This document shows positions 1 to 6,442 of a DNA stretch of 13,436 nt, piece by piece. The notes beneath the pieces were generated by a model. The model worked only from the letters and a program-made list of their open reading frames with translations. It made no database searches and was not told the DNA's origin. Every line of letters begins with the position of its first letter. Positions within the stretch are counted from its first letter, which is position 1. The stretch comes from UBA2632 sp964452155 (GTDB lineage Bacteria > Bacteroidota > Bacteroidia > Bacteroidales > Dysgonomonadaceae), in assembly GCA_964452155.1 (NCBI GenBank), contig CAYVLC010000072.1:1-13436 (forward strand). Reading direction: 5' to 3'. Both the position numbers and the translations under genes were made by a program.

Positions 1-1301
1 CCAAGAACCTCTCCGTTATGAAAAACAACTTTACCATTCAGAATTGTAGTCTGAATAGTAGATGAAAGTGTTTCTCCTTGCAAAGGAGACCAACCGCATT
101 TGTAGCGTATATTGTCTGAAGAGATTGTGTAAGGTTTATTGGGGTTTATCAGCACTAGATCGGCAAAATATCCTTCACGGATATATCCTCGTTCTTTTAC
201 GCCAAAAAGCTGGGCAGGAGCATGACACATTTTCTGCACCACCTGCTCGTTGGTAAAAACATTTTCAGACACCAACTGCATCATCATCTGCAAAGAGTGT
301 TGCACAAGTGGCCCACCGGAAGCAGCTACAAGTGCCCCACCCTCTTTTTCTTTTAGTGTATGCGGTGCATGATCGGTAGCTACTACATCTAGCTTGCCAG
401 TGTGGAGAGCTTTGCGCAGAGCACATCTGTCTCTCTCTGACTTTATGGCAGGGTTCCATTTGATGCGTGCACCCAATTGGTCGTAATCTTCATCGGTAAA
501 CCAGAGATGATGTACGCAAACCTCTGCAGTAATCTTTTTCTCCGAAAGTGGTTTGGCATCAAACAGGCGCATCTCTTGTGCAGTTGACAAATGCAATACG
601 TGTAAACGAGCGCCATATCTGTCGGCCAGCTCTATTGCCTGGGCCGACGATTGGTAGCAAGCCTCTGCACTACGAATGAGTGGATGATACACTACAGGAA
701 TATCGTCTCCAAACTCTGCACGATATTTCTCAATATTGCTACGTATAACAGATTCTTTCTCGCAATGAGTAGCAATGAGCATGTCAACTTCTGCAAAAAT
801 AGCTTGAAGTGTTTTTTTATCATCTACCAACATGTTGCCAGTAGATGCACCCATAAATACTTTAATACCGCAAAGGTGTTTAGAGTGGGCCTGTCTTAGC
901 TGAGCCAAGTTTTCGTTGGTAGCACCCAAATAAAAAGCATAGTTGGCATAAGACTTATCTTGTGCATATTCGGTCTTTTTCTCCCATGCATCAATGGTTA
1001 TTGTTTGCGGGTTGGTGTTGGGCATCTCCATGTAAGAAGTAACCCCTCCGGCAATGGCTGCACGACTTTCTGATTCGATAGTACCTTTGTGTGTGAGACC
1101 AGGTTCACGAAAATGCACCTGATCGTCAATAACACCAGGTATCAAATAAAGACTGTCGGCTTCTATTATTTCAGATTTATTGCAAATTTCTTCAGGAACA
1201 GCACCGCTATATATGGTGTGTATTCTGTCGCTTTCGATAAGGACCGATCCTTTTGCGGATCTTCCCTCGTTGATAATAGTGGCATTGCGTATAAGTAGCA
1301 T
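1..1301 (-). CDS. pyrC: Dihydroorotase, 3' end cut off by window edge
   Basis: Cyclic amidohydrolase that interconverts N-carbamoyl-L-aspartate and L-dihydroorotate in cytosolic de novo pyrimidine synthesis. Translating the minus strand from ATG at 1299-1301 gives 433 open codons running off the window. Bacteroidales homologues have about 445-450 residues, so only the last dozen or so are missing. Visible metal-site motifs: DDQVHFREPG at residues 59-68 (H63), GIKVFMG with the lysine likely to be carbamylated (K147), ATHCEKE (H179), HVLHLST (H237) and ATDHAPH with the catalytic aspartate D310. The usual DxHxH motif reads D-Q-V-H here (Q61); from memory this is normal in Bacteroides and Porphyromonas enzymes. 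The gene follows the glycosyltransferase on the same strand after 77 bp, so co-transcription is plausible. The identification is firm. Confidence 0.95.
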   Translation of the reverse strand, partial: MLLIRNATIINEGRSAKGSVLIESDRIHTIYSGAVPEEICNKSEIIEADSLYLIPGVIDDQVHFREPGLTHKGTIESESRAAIAGGVTSYMEMPNTNPQTITIDAWEKKTEYAQDKSYANYAFYLGATNENLAQLRQAHSKHLCGIKVFMGASTGNMLVDDKKTLQAIFAEVDMLIATHCEKESVIRSNIEKYRAEFGDDIPVVYHPLIRSAEACYQSSAQAIELADRYGARLHVLHLSTAQEMRLFDAKPLSEKKITAEVCVHHLWFTDEDYDQLGARIKWNPAIKSERDRCALRKALHTGKLDVVATDHAPHTLKEKEGGALVAASGGPLVQHSLQMMMQLVSENVFTNEQVVQKMCHAPAQLFGVKERGYIREGYFADLVLINPNKPYTISSDNIRYKCGWSPLQGETLSSTIQTTILNGKVVFHNGEVL

Positions 1302-1308
1302 CGTACTA

Positions 1309-1327
1309 TTTTTTTTTTGGGGGGGGG
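1309..1327 (-). repeat. C9-A10 homopolymer double tract before pyrC
   Basis: On the pyrC coding strand nine C residues (1319-1327) run directly into ten A residues (1309-1318), ending seven bases before the pyrC ATG. The A run could serve as the A-rich leader that Bacteroidota use in place of a strong Shine-Dalgarno sequence. A C9 run is unusual in an AT-rich genome and is prone to slippage in replication and in sequencing. Whether its length varies cannot be seen here. Confidence 0.8.
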
Positions 1328-1378
1328 TTAGATAATCAACTCGTAAGGGCTCAAGGAACAGCCTACTAAGAGTACGGC

Positions 1379-2128
1379 CTATTGAACCTGCACTTTTCTT
1401 GGTTTAATTCTTCCTGTAATCTTTTTCCATCGCAGATTGATTACACCAAAGAAGGCCTCGCCAAAGATGCCCGTATTCATTTTAGATGTTCCCAACTGCC
1501 TATTTACAAATATAACACTTACCTCTTTAATCTTGAAGCCCAACACATGAGATTTATATTTCATCTCTATTTGAAAGGCATAGCCTTTAAATTGTATTTT
1601 GTCGAGGTCTATTGTTTCGAGCACCTTCCGTTTGTAGCATTTAAATCCGGCAGTGCTGTCGTGTATTTTTAAACGAGTAACGAAGCGAACATATTTTGAA
1701 GCAAAGTACGACATCAACACACGCCCTATTGGCCAGTTCACCACATTTACGCCAGAGCAATAGCGCGAACCAATAGCTACGTCATACCCTTCGGTGCTGC
1801 ATGCATAATAGAGGCGAGGAAGATCCTCGGGGTTGTGCGAAAAGTCTGCATCCATCTCAAAAACATACTCATAGGTGCGCTCAAGCGACCATTTAAAACC
1901 ATGTATATAAGCTGTTCCTAAACCCTGTTTCCCTTTCCTCTCTTCAATAAAGAGTTCTGTGGGAAATTCTTTCATCAGATTGCGAACAATACGGGCTGTT
2001 CCATCTGGAGAGGCATCATCAACTATAAGGATATGAAATTTCTTAGGTAAAGAAAAAACTGTACGAATAATGTGTTCGATATTCTCCTTTTCATTATACG
2101 TAGGAATGATTACAATGCTATCTGCCAT
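1379..2128 (-). CDS. GT2 glycosyltransferase, polyprenol-phosphate mannosyltransferase-like
   Basis: A 249-residue GT-A fold, family 2 transferase of the Dpm1 type. Such enzymes move mannose (or a similar sugar) from GDP-mannose to a polyprenyl phosphate at the cytoplasmic face of the inner membrane. Visible features: the N-terminal strand SIVIIPTYNEKENI (residues 4-17), VDDASPDGT (36-44), KGKQGLGTAY near 65-74, the metal-binding DAD within FEMDADFSHNP (D93-D95), IGSRY (119-123), STAGFKCYKR (158-167) and the QIEM helix (187-190). There is no C-terminal membrane segment, so the protein is soluble or peripheral, like single-domain Dpm1. I start at the ATG at 2126-2128 (MADSIVI). An in-frame TTG seven codons upstream overlaps a -7-like box and adds residues the family lacks. 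Sugar and acceptor specificity are inferred from family resemblance only. Confidence 0.88.
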   Translation of the reverse strand: MADSIVIIPTYNEKENIEHIIRTVFSLPKKFHILIVDDASPDGTARIVRNLMKEFPTELFIEERKGKQGLGTAYIHGFKWSLERTYEYVFEMDADFSHNPEDLPRLYYACSTEGYDVAIGSRYCSGVNVVNWPIGRVLMSYFASKYVRFVTRLKIHDSTAGFKCYKRKVLETIDLDKIQFKGYAFQIEMKYKSHVLGFKIKEVSVIFVNRQLGTSKMNTGIFGEAFFGVINLRWKKITGRIKPRKVQVQ

Positions 2129-2146
2129 ATTTTTATTATTAACTGA

Positions 2147-2154
2147 CAAATTTA
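2147..2154 (-). promoter_or_regulatory. Candidate -7 box for the GT2-pyrC unit
   Basis: On the minus strand these bases read TAAATTTG, an exact match to the Bacteroidota -7 consensus TAnnTTTG, ending 18 bases before the GT2 ATG. I see no TTTG -33 element at the expected distance, so support is partial. Confidence 0.35.
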
Positions 2155-2287
2155 CAATATTAAAGAGAAAGAAAAAAGCATTTGGTTATGTAATTGCAAA
2201 TAGCGAGTTTAAGGCCCCTAGAGATGTATATCTATAGCGATGCAATATACCTAAATGAAGACATTGTGAAAGTTTGGCCAAGTTTTA

Positions 2288-2319
2288 TTTGGAAAGTCCA
2301 ATCTACTTTCCTATCTTTG
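2288..2319 (+). promoter_or_regulatory. Bacteroidota-type promoter of the initiator tRNA
   Basis: A -33 element TTTG (2288-2291) and a -7 element TATCTTTG (2312-2319) are separated by 20 bases. This matches the consensus TTTG-N19-21-TAnnTTTG of the primary sigma factor in Bacteroidota. Transcription should begin around 2325, about 20 bases before the mature tRNA. It is the best promoter match in the window. Confidence 0.75.
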
Positions 2320-2344
2320 CACTCTCAAATAAGAGAAAACATAT

Positions 2345-2417
<73 letters not shown>

Positions 2418-2421
2418 CTAG

Positions 2422-2456
2422 AAAAAAAAGATCGAAAACAATTTCGATCTTTTTTT
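2422..2456 (+). terminator. Rho-independent terminator after tRNA-fMet
   Basis: A near-perfect hairpin: GATCGAAA (2430-2437) pairs with TTTCGATC (2442-2449) around the loop ACAA. The stem is extended by an A run (2422-2429) facing a T run (2450-2456). The T run makes it a strong intrinsic terminator for the tRNA transcript, and its symmetry lets it work in both directions. Confidence 0.85.
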
Positions 2457-2533
2457 GTTTAAGATAGTTGTTACAAACAGGTAAAAAATAATAATCTATT
2501 GGAAATGAGCAGTACTTTGTTTTTTTAGCTCGT

Positions 2534-2541
2534 TATTTTTG
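2534..2541 (+). promoter_or_regulatory. Candidate -7 box upstream of first rlpA-like gene
   Basis: TATTTTTG matches the -7 consensus TAnnTTTG and lies 60 bases before the ATG at 2602. The nearest upstream TTTG (2516-2519) is only 14 bases away, shorter than usual, so this is a partial match. Confidence 0.35.
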
Positions 2542-2601
2542 TGTTAATTTGCGCCTCAATAAAAAAAGAGCGCTCGCAAAAGCATTCTTAAACATTCAAT
2601 T

Positions 2602-3063
2602 ATGAGATTATACATAGTATCACTCTTTGTAATAATGAGTACAATAGGCTTTGCTCAGAAGAGCGTAAAAGCTTCTTATTATCACAATAAATTTGAAGGT
2701 CGTACAACATCTAGCGGAATTAAGTACAGAGCAGACAGCTTAACATGTGCGCACCGCACGCTCCCCTTTGGGACGCGACTAAAAGTAGAAAACCCAGAAA
2801 ATAAAAGTTTTGTTATAGTAAAAGTGACCGATAGAGGTCCCTTTGCCAGAGGCAGAGAAATAGATTTGTCTTATGCAGCAGCAGACCGAATAGGCATTAT
2901 ACCAGAAGGTGTGGCCCAAGTAACGGTAACTAAGCTGCGAGAATTTAAGTTTACATCGCCTATTTCTTTCGATAAGAAAGGCATGTTTCTTGTAGAAAAA
3001 AATCCACTCGACCCTTATGAAAACAATTACAAAGTAGATAAAGCACTGTACACGCAAAGATAA
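2602..3063 (+). CDS. RlpA-like secreted double-psi beta-barrel protein, copy 1
   Basis: A small (153 aa) exported protein with one RlpA-type double-psi beta-barrel domain. RlpA proteins are septal lytic transglycosylases that cut peptidoglycan strands lacking stem peptides. Visible: a Sec signal peptide (residues 1-18, ending GFA before Q19) with no lipobox cysteine. Then come ASYYHNKFEGRTTSSG (24-39), LTCAHRTLPFGT (47-58), VTDRGPF (75-81), GREIDLSYAAADRIGI and GVAQVTVTKL. There is no SPOR domain, and about 35 residues follow the barrel. By my alignment the active-site His (H51) and Asp (D77) are present, but the catalytic Glu expected after the SG pair is isoleucine (I40), so lytic activity is doubtful. 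The second copy, 324 bp downstream, is roughly 84% identical in the mature part. Confidence 0.88.
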   Translation: MRLYIVSLFVIMSTIGFAQKSVKASYYHNKFEGRTTSSGIKYRADSLTCAHRTLPFGTRLKVENPENKSFVIVKVTDRGPFARGREIDLSYAAADRIGIIPEGVAQVTVTKLREFKFTSPISFDKKGMFLVEKNPLDPYENNYKVDKALYTQR

Positions 3064-3098
3064 CTCTTTTTTTTTGCACATGCAGCACCCCTTTATCG

Positions 3099-3121
3099 TC
3101 TCGGAGTTCTTTTCTCTGAGA
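3099..3121 (+). terminator. Possible terminator hairpin after rlpA copy 1
   Basis: TCTCGGAG (3099-3106) pairs with CTCTGAGA (3114-3121) with one G-T wobble, around a 7-nt T-rich loop. It lies 36 bp after the stop codon. The following sequence is only moderately T-rich, so termination is plausible but not strong. Confidence 0.35.
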
Positions 3122-3168
3122 TTTAATTAATCCACACACACAAACAATTTTTTTATACTACCATCACT

Positions 3169-3312
3169 TTACTCTTCACTTGTGAACGAGTAATGATAGT
3201 GTGATATCTCTATGCCCCTTTTTCTTAATTTGGGCACAACAGATATCTTTGGCCCTATCTGTGCTTCATTCATCAAATAGTTGGTGAGTGAGGGGGTAGT
3301 TCTTATAGATGT
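3169..3312 (-). pseudogene. Decayed 3' end of a GH92 mannosidase gene
   Basis: The minus strand here matches the last ~45 codons of the intact GH92 gene ending at 3953, with frameshifts and stops. The upstream part reads NYPLTHQLF, against NYLTHQDLM in GH92-a. In a shifted frame the end reads KLRKRGIEISHYHYSF then TSEE and stop (TAA, at 3169-3171), against NKQRGTEPSDYPYSF then SDKE and stop. The flanking DNA also matches: CACTTTACTCTT just beyond the stop occurs at both loci. The rest of the gene is absent. Its place is taken by sequence upstream of the second rlpA copy, as expected if the fragment is the junction product of a tandem duplication. It encodes no working protein. Confidence 0.8.
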
Positions 3313-3387
3313 TTTTGTATAAAACTGGCGCATAAATAAATAAATAAAAACTGTGCGCCCACAAAAGCAATCTAAAAAAACTCAATT

Positions 3388-3852
3388 ATGAAAATATATT
3401 TAGTATCTATCTTTATTATTTTAGCAACAACATTGGGATTTGCCCAAAGAAGCGTAAAGGCTTCATACTATCACAGCAAATTTGAAGGTCGCACCACTTC
3501 CAGTGGAAGCATATACAGAGCAGACAGCCTAACATGTGCTCACAAAACGCTCCCTTTTGGAACGCGACTAAAAGTAGAAAACCCTGATAATAATAGTTTT
3601 GTTATTGTTGAAGTGACCGATAGGGGGCCATTCATAAAGGGCCGAGAAATTGATTTGTCTTATTCTGCAGCAGACCGCCTTGGCATTATACACGAAGGTG
3701 TGGCGCAAGTAACGGTAACTAAGTTGCGAGAATTCAAATTTACATCGCCTATTTCTTTCGATAAAAAAGGAATGTTTCTTGTAGAAAGAAAACCTCTTGA
3801 TCCTTTTGACAGCAACTATGATATAGATAAAGTGCTGTACACGCAAAAATAA
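3388..3852 (+). CDS. RlpA-like secreted double-psi beta-barrel protein, copy 2
   Basis: A 154-residue paralogue of the gene at 2602 with the same architecture: a Sec signal peptide (residues 1-19, ending GFA before Q20) and one RlpA double-psi beta-barrel. ASYYHSKFEGRTTSSG lies at 25-40, LTCAHKTLPFGT at 48-59 and VTDRGPF at 76-82. The putative active-site His (H52) and Asp (D78) are kept, while the catalytic Glu position is serine (S41). The two copies differ from each other exactly there (I versus S), so the position looks free of constraint. The C-terminal tail LREFKFTSPISFDKKGMFLVE is almost identical in the copies, suggesting it is selected. The gene converges with GH92-a across a 100-bp gap. 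A peptidoglycan- or envelope-binding role is inference. Confidence 0.88.
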   Translation: MKIYLVSIFIILATTLGFAQRSVKASYYHSKFEGRTTSSGSIYRADSLTCAHKTLPFGTRLKVENPDNNSFVIVEVTDRGPFIKGREIDLSYSAADRLGIIHEGVAQVTVTKLREFKFTSPISFDKKGMFLVERKPLDPFDSNYDIDKVLYTQK

Positions 3853-3894
3853 ATTCTATTTTTTTACGCATACAGCACTTAGCTAGTTCTTGTG

Positions 3895-3913
3895 TTCATT
3901 TTCTGAAAATGAA
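3895..3913. terminator. Possible bidirectional terminator hairpin between rlpA copy 2 and GH92-a
   Basis: TTCATTTT (3895-3902) and AAAATGAA (3906-3913) form a perfect 8-bp stem with the loop CTG in the gap between convergent genes. The stem is AT-rich and has no long T run on either side, so its strength is uncertain. Position supports a shared terminator role. Confidence 0.4.
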
Positions 3914-3952
3914 TCCAAAACCCACAACACACATTGTAAAACTATCTACACT

Positions 3953-6256
3953 TTACTCTTTATCTGAAAAGGAATAAGGATAGTCTGATGGCTCTGTTCC
4001 CCTTTGCTTATTGGGTGCATCGCTCATCTCTATGTCTATCTTTGCACCTTTCATGAGGTCTTGATGCGTGAGATAGTTCTTTGTGTAGTTCTCTCCATTC
4101 ATCTTCATAGTAGAAATATATCTGCGAGAAGGGTGGTTGTTGGGTGCATTTATCTCAAAGCGATTGCCATTTTCTAATGTCACCGTTACTTTATTGAACA
4201 ATGGCGAACCAACAACATATTGGTCAGAGCCGGGACAAACAGGATAGAAACCAAGTGCTGAGAAAACGTACCAAGCCGAAGTTTGGCCATTATCCTCGTC
4301 ACCACAATATCCATCGGGTGCAGAGGTGTAGAGCTTGTCCATCACTTCGCGCGCCCAATATTGGCTTTTCCAAGGTTGGCTTGCATAATTATACAAGTAA
4401 ATCATGTGCTGAACAGGCTGATTGCCGTGTGCATACTGCCCCATGTTCATTATCTGCATTTCTCTAATCTCGTGTATTACTTGTCCATAATAGCTATCAT
4501 CAAAAATAGGGGGAGTTATAAACACTGAGTCCAACATGGTTGTAAACTCTTTGTTGCCACCCATCAAATTGATGAGCCCTTGCGTGTCGTGAAACACAGA
4601 CCAAGTGTAGTGCCAGCTATTGCCCTCGGTAAATGCATCGCCCCATTTTGTGGGACTAAATGGCGATTGGAAAGTGCCATCTTTATTTTTACCACGCATC
4701 AGCTTGTGCTCAGATGAATACAAGTTGCGGTAGTTTTGCGAGCGCTTAGCAAACAAATCTATTTCTGCTTGTGGTTTATTCAAAGCTTTTGCCAATTTAT
4801 ATATTGTCCAATCGTTATACGCATACTCAAGTGTGCGTGCAGCATTCTCATTTACATCTACATCGTAAGGCACATATCCAAGTGTGTTGTAATATTCATG
4901 CCCAAATCGTCCAGTTGCCGAAACGGTTGGATGCACATTTTTGGTGCCGTGCAACATTGCTTCATACAATGTTTCAATATCATAGCCCCTCAGTCCTTTT
5001 AGATAAGCATCGGCAACTACCGAAGCCGAATTATTGCCAATCATTACTCCGCGATGACCAGGACTGGCCCACTCGGGCAAGAAACCGCTCTCTTTGTAGG
5101 TGTTGACCAATCCTTCTTGTATCTCTTCGTTTACAGACGGATAGATTAGATTGAGCAGCGGAAACAATGAGCGAAATGTATCCCAAAAGCCTGTGTCGGT
5201 GTACATATAGCCTGGCAAAACCTCTCCGTTGTAGGGACTGTAATGCACTGTCTCGCCTGCAGCTGTTATTTCATGAAACTTGCGGGGAAACAATAACGAA
5301 CGATAGAGTGCCGAATAAAAAGTACGAAGATTATCCACATTGGGGTCTTCTATCTCTATTTTACCCAATACATCGTTCCAAAGGTGGCGACCTTCGCTTT
5401 TTACTGTCTCAAAATCTTTGTACTCAACCTCTGTAAGGTTTTGCCACGCTTGTTCGTAACTAATGAAAGAAGAAGCAACACGAGCAATCACTTGTTCGTC
5501 TTTGTGGGTAGAAAATCCGATAATACCACCCACATGATTTTCTTGTGCCTTCAAGACCCCCTCGCTAATCTCGCCATTAGAGACAGTGCTTGTGTATTCG
5601 AAAGGTTTGTCGAAAACAACTACAAAGTAATTCTTGAAGTTCTCGGGTACGCCCCCACTATTGCGCGTGGTGTAGCCAATAATAGCATTCTTACTAGGAA
5701 CTACCTCAATAGACGACCCCCTGTCGAATGCATCAACAAGTACATAGGAGCTGTCTGTTTTGGGAAATGTGAAACGAAAGATGGCTGCCCGTTCGCTGGG
5801 AGTAATTTCGGTGGTCACATTATAGTCTGCCAAGTAAACACTGTAGTAGTTTGGTTGTGCCACCTCGGCTTTGTGCGAGAACCAACTTGCACGCTCGTCT
5901 TCATCAAAAACAAGGTTGTCTGTCATGGGCAATATCGAAAACTGACCATAGTCGTTCATCCATGGACTGGGCTGGTGGGTTTGTTTAAATCCTCTTATCT
6001 TATCGGCACTGTATGTATATTGCCAGCCACTGCCCATTTTACCTGTTTGTGGTGTCCAAAAATTCATGCCCCATGGGCGAGCTATGGCAGGATAAGTATT
6101 TCCTGTTGACAATTGGAACTTAGACTGAGTGCCCACCAAGATACTCACATAATCTATTGGCTCTTGGTTGAGCATATAGTTGTCTTGTGCACTCACACCT
6201 TGATTAAAGGTGACAAAGAGCATTGTTAGTAATGCTAAAATATTTCTCATTTTCAT
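3953..6256 (-). CDS. GH92 family exo-alpha-mannosidase (GH92-a)
   Basis: A calcium-dependent, inverting exo-alpha-mannosidase of glycoside hydrolase family 92, 767 residues, the usual length. It removes terminal mannose from N-glycans or mannan, probably in the periplasm: the Sec signal peptide (1-23, ending VSA before QDN) has no lipobox cysteine. The order is an N-terminal beta-sandwich (to about residue 270), then an (alpha/alpha)6 barrel. Visible family motifs: THQPSPWMNDYGQF (93-106), GFWDTFRSLFPL (356-367), the general-acid glutamate in TEGNSWHYTW (E544), and GDEDNGQTSAWYVFSALGFYPV with the base-side aspartates D653 and D655. It is last in the mannosidase cluster, 186 bp after GH92-b. 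Residues 53-402 are encoded by DNA identical to that of GH92-b; the barrel's second half differs. Linkage specificity cannot be read from the sequence. Confidence 0.93.
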   Translation of the reverse strand: MKMRNILALLTMLFVTFNQGVSAQDNYMLNQEPIDYVSILVGTQSKFQLSTGNTYPAIARPWGMNFWTPQTGKMGSGWQYTYSADKIRGFKQTHQPSPWMNDYGQFSILPMTDNLVFDEDERASWFSHKAEVAQPNYYSVYLADYNVTTEITPSERAAIFRFTFPKTDSSYVLVDAFDRGSSIEVVPSKNAIIGYTTRNSGGVPENFKNYFVVVFDKPFEYTSTVSNGEISEGVLKAQENHVGGIIGFSTHKDEQVIARVASSFISYEQAWQNLTEVEYKDFETVKSEGRHLWNDVLGKIEIEDPNVDNLRTFYSALYRSLLFPRKFHEITAAGETVHYSPYNGEVLPGYMYTDTGFWDTFRSLFPLLNLIYPSVNEEIQEGLVNTYKESGFLPEWASPGHRGVMIGNNSASVVADAYLKGLRGYDIETLYEAMLHGTKNVHPTVSATGRFGHEYYNTLGYVPYDVDVNENAARTLEYAYNDWTIYKLAKALNKPQAEIDLFAKRSQNYRNLYSSEHKLMRGKNKDGTFQSPFSPTKWGDAFTEGNSWHYTWSVFHDTQGLINLMGGNKEFTTMLDSVFITPPIFDDSYYGQVIHEIREMQIMNMGQYAHGNQPVQHMIYLYNYASQPWKSQYWAREVMDKLYTSAPDGYCGDEDNGQTSAWYVFSALGFYPVCPGSDQYVVGSPLFNKVTVTLENGNRFEINAPNNHPSRRYISTMKMNGENYTKNYLTHQDLMKGAKIDIEMSDAPNKQRGTEPSDYPYSFSDKE
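5049..6100. repeat. 1,052-bp identical tract, copy in GH92-a
   Basis: Line-by-line comparison with 7536-8587 (constant offset 2487) shows no nucleotide difference. Identity breaks abruptly at both ends: at 6101 (T here, A at 8588), and just before 5049, where third-position changes begin. The tract covers codons 53-402 of GH92-a. This pattern points to recent gene conversion rather than whole-gene duplication. Confidence 0.9.
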
Positions 6257-6442
6257 TTTATAAATATATAAATAATACGACTTCTGAAATTTGTTTTCAT
6301 ATTCATCATTTACAGGTTCCTTAATCGATCTAAGCCATTGGCTTTTATTACTATAAACCAGACAAGTATAAATGATCTGTTTCTATTACCTTCCACCTAT
6401 CATCTATGAATCAATTAAATAAGATGAAGGATTTACAAGGTT

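Larger units (their letters stand above)
2535..4090. repeat. Tandem duplication: two ~780-bp [rlpA + GH92 3' end] units
   Basis: Unit 1 spans roughly 2535-3310 and unit 2 roughly 3311-4090. Each holds, in order, a related rlpA upstream region (GCGC-containing leader, then CAAAAGCA and CAATTATG at the start codon), an rlpA-like gene on plus, a related ~105-bp convergent spacer, and the 3' end of a GH92 gene on minus. In unit 2 that GH92 end belongs to the intact GH92-a. In unit 1 it is the decayed fragment. The coding parts are well conserved and the non-coding parts much less, so the duplication is old. Borders are approximate and were set by eye. Confidence 0.75.

Noticed and set aside
62..256. 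Short plus-strand open frames in 1-1300
   Set aside because: They are shadows of the pyrC coding sequence, which is invisible as a complete frame only because the window edge cuts off its stop codon.
2779..3081. Antisense open frames opposite both RlpA-like genes (also 3568-3846)
   Set aside because: The plus-strand genes have clear signal peptides and domain motifs; the opposite frames are compositionally odd and conserved only through the duplication.
3333..3348. Tetranucleotide run (TAAA)4 upstream of rlpA copy 2
   Set aside because: Short, non-coding and explained by the A-rich leaders common before genes in this phylum.
5384..6109. Long antisense open frame (241 codons) opposite GH92-a, repeated opposite GH92-b at 7871-8596
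   Set aside because: It lies wholly within strongly supported GH92 coding sequence on the other strand, has no recognisable domain, and recurs only because the DNA beneath it is duplicated.
6332..6344. Small palindrome AAGCC-ATT-GGCTT between GH92-b and GH92-a as a terminator
   Set aside because: Only a 5-bp stem with no T run on the minus strand; insufficient support.
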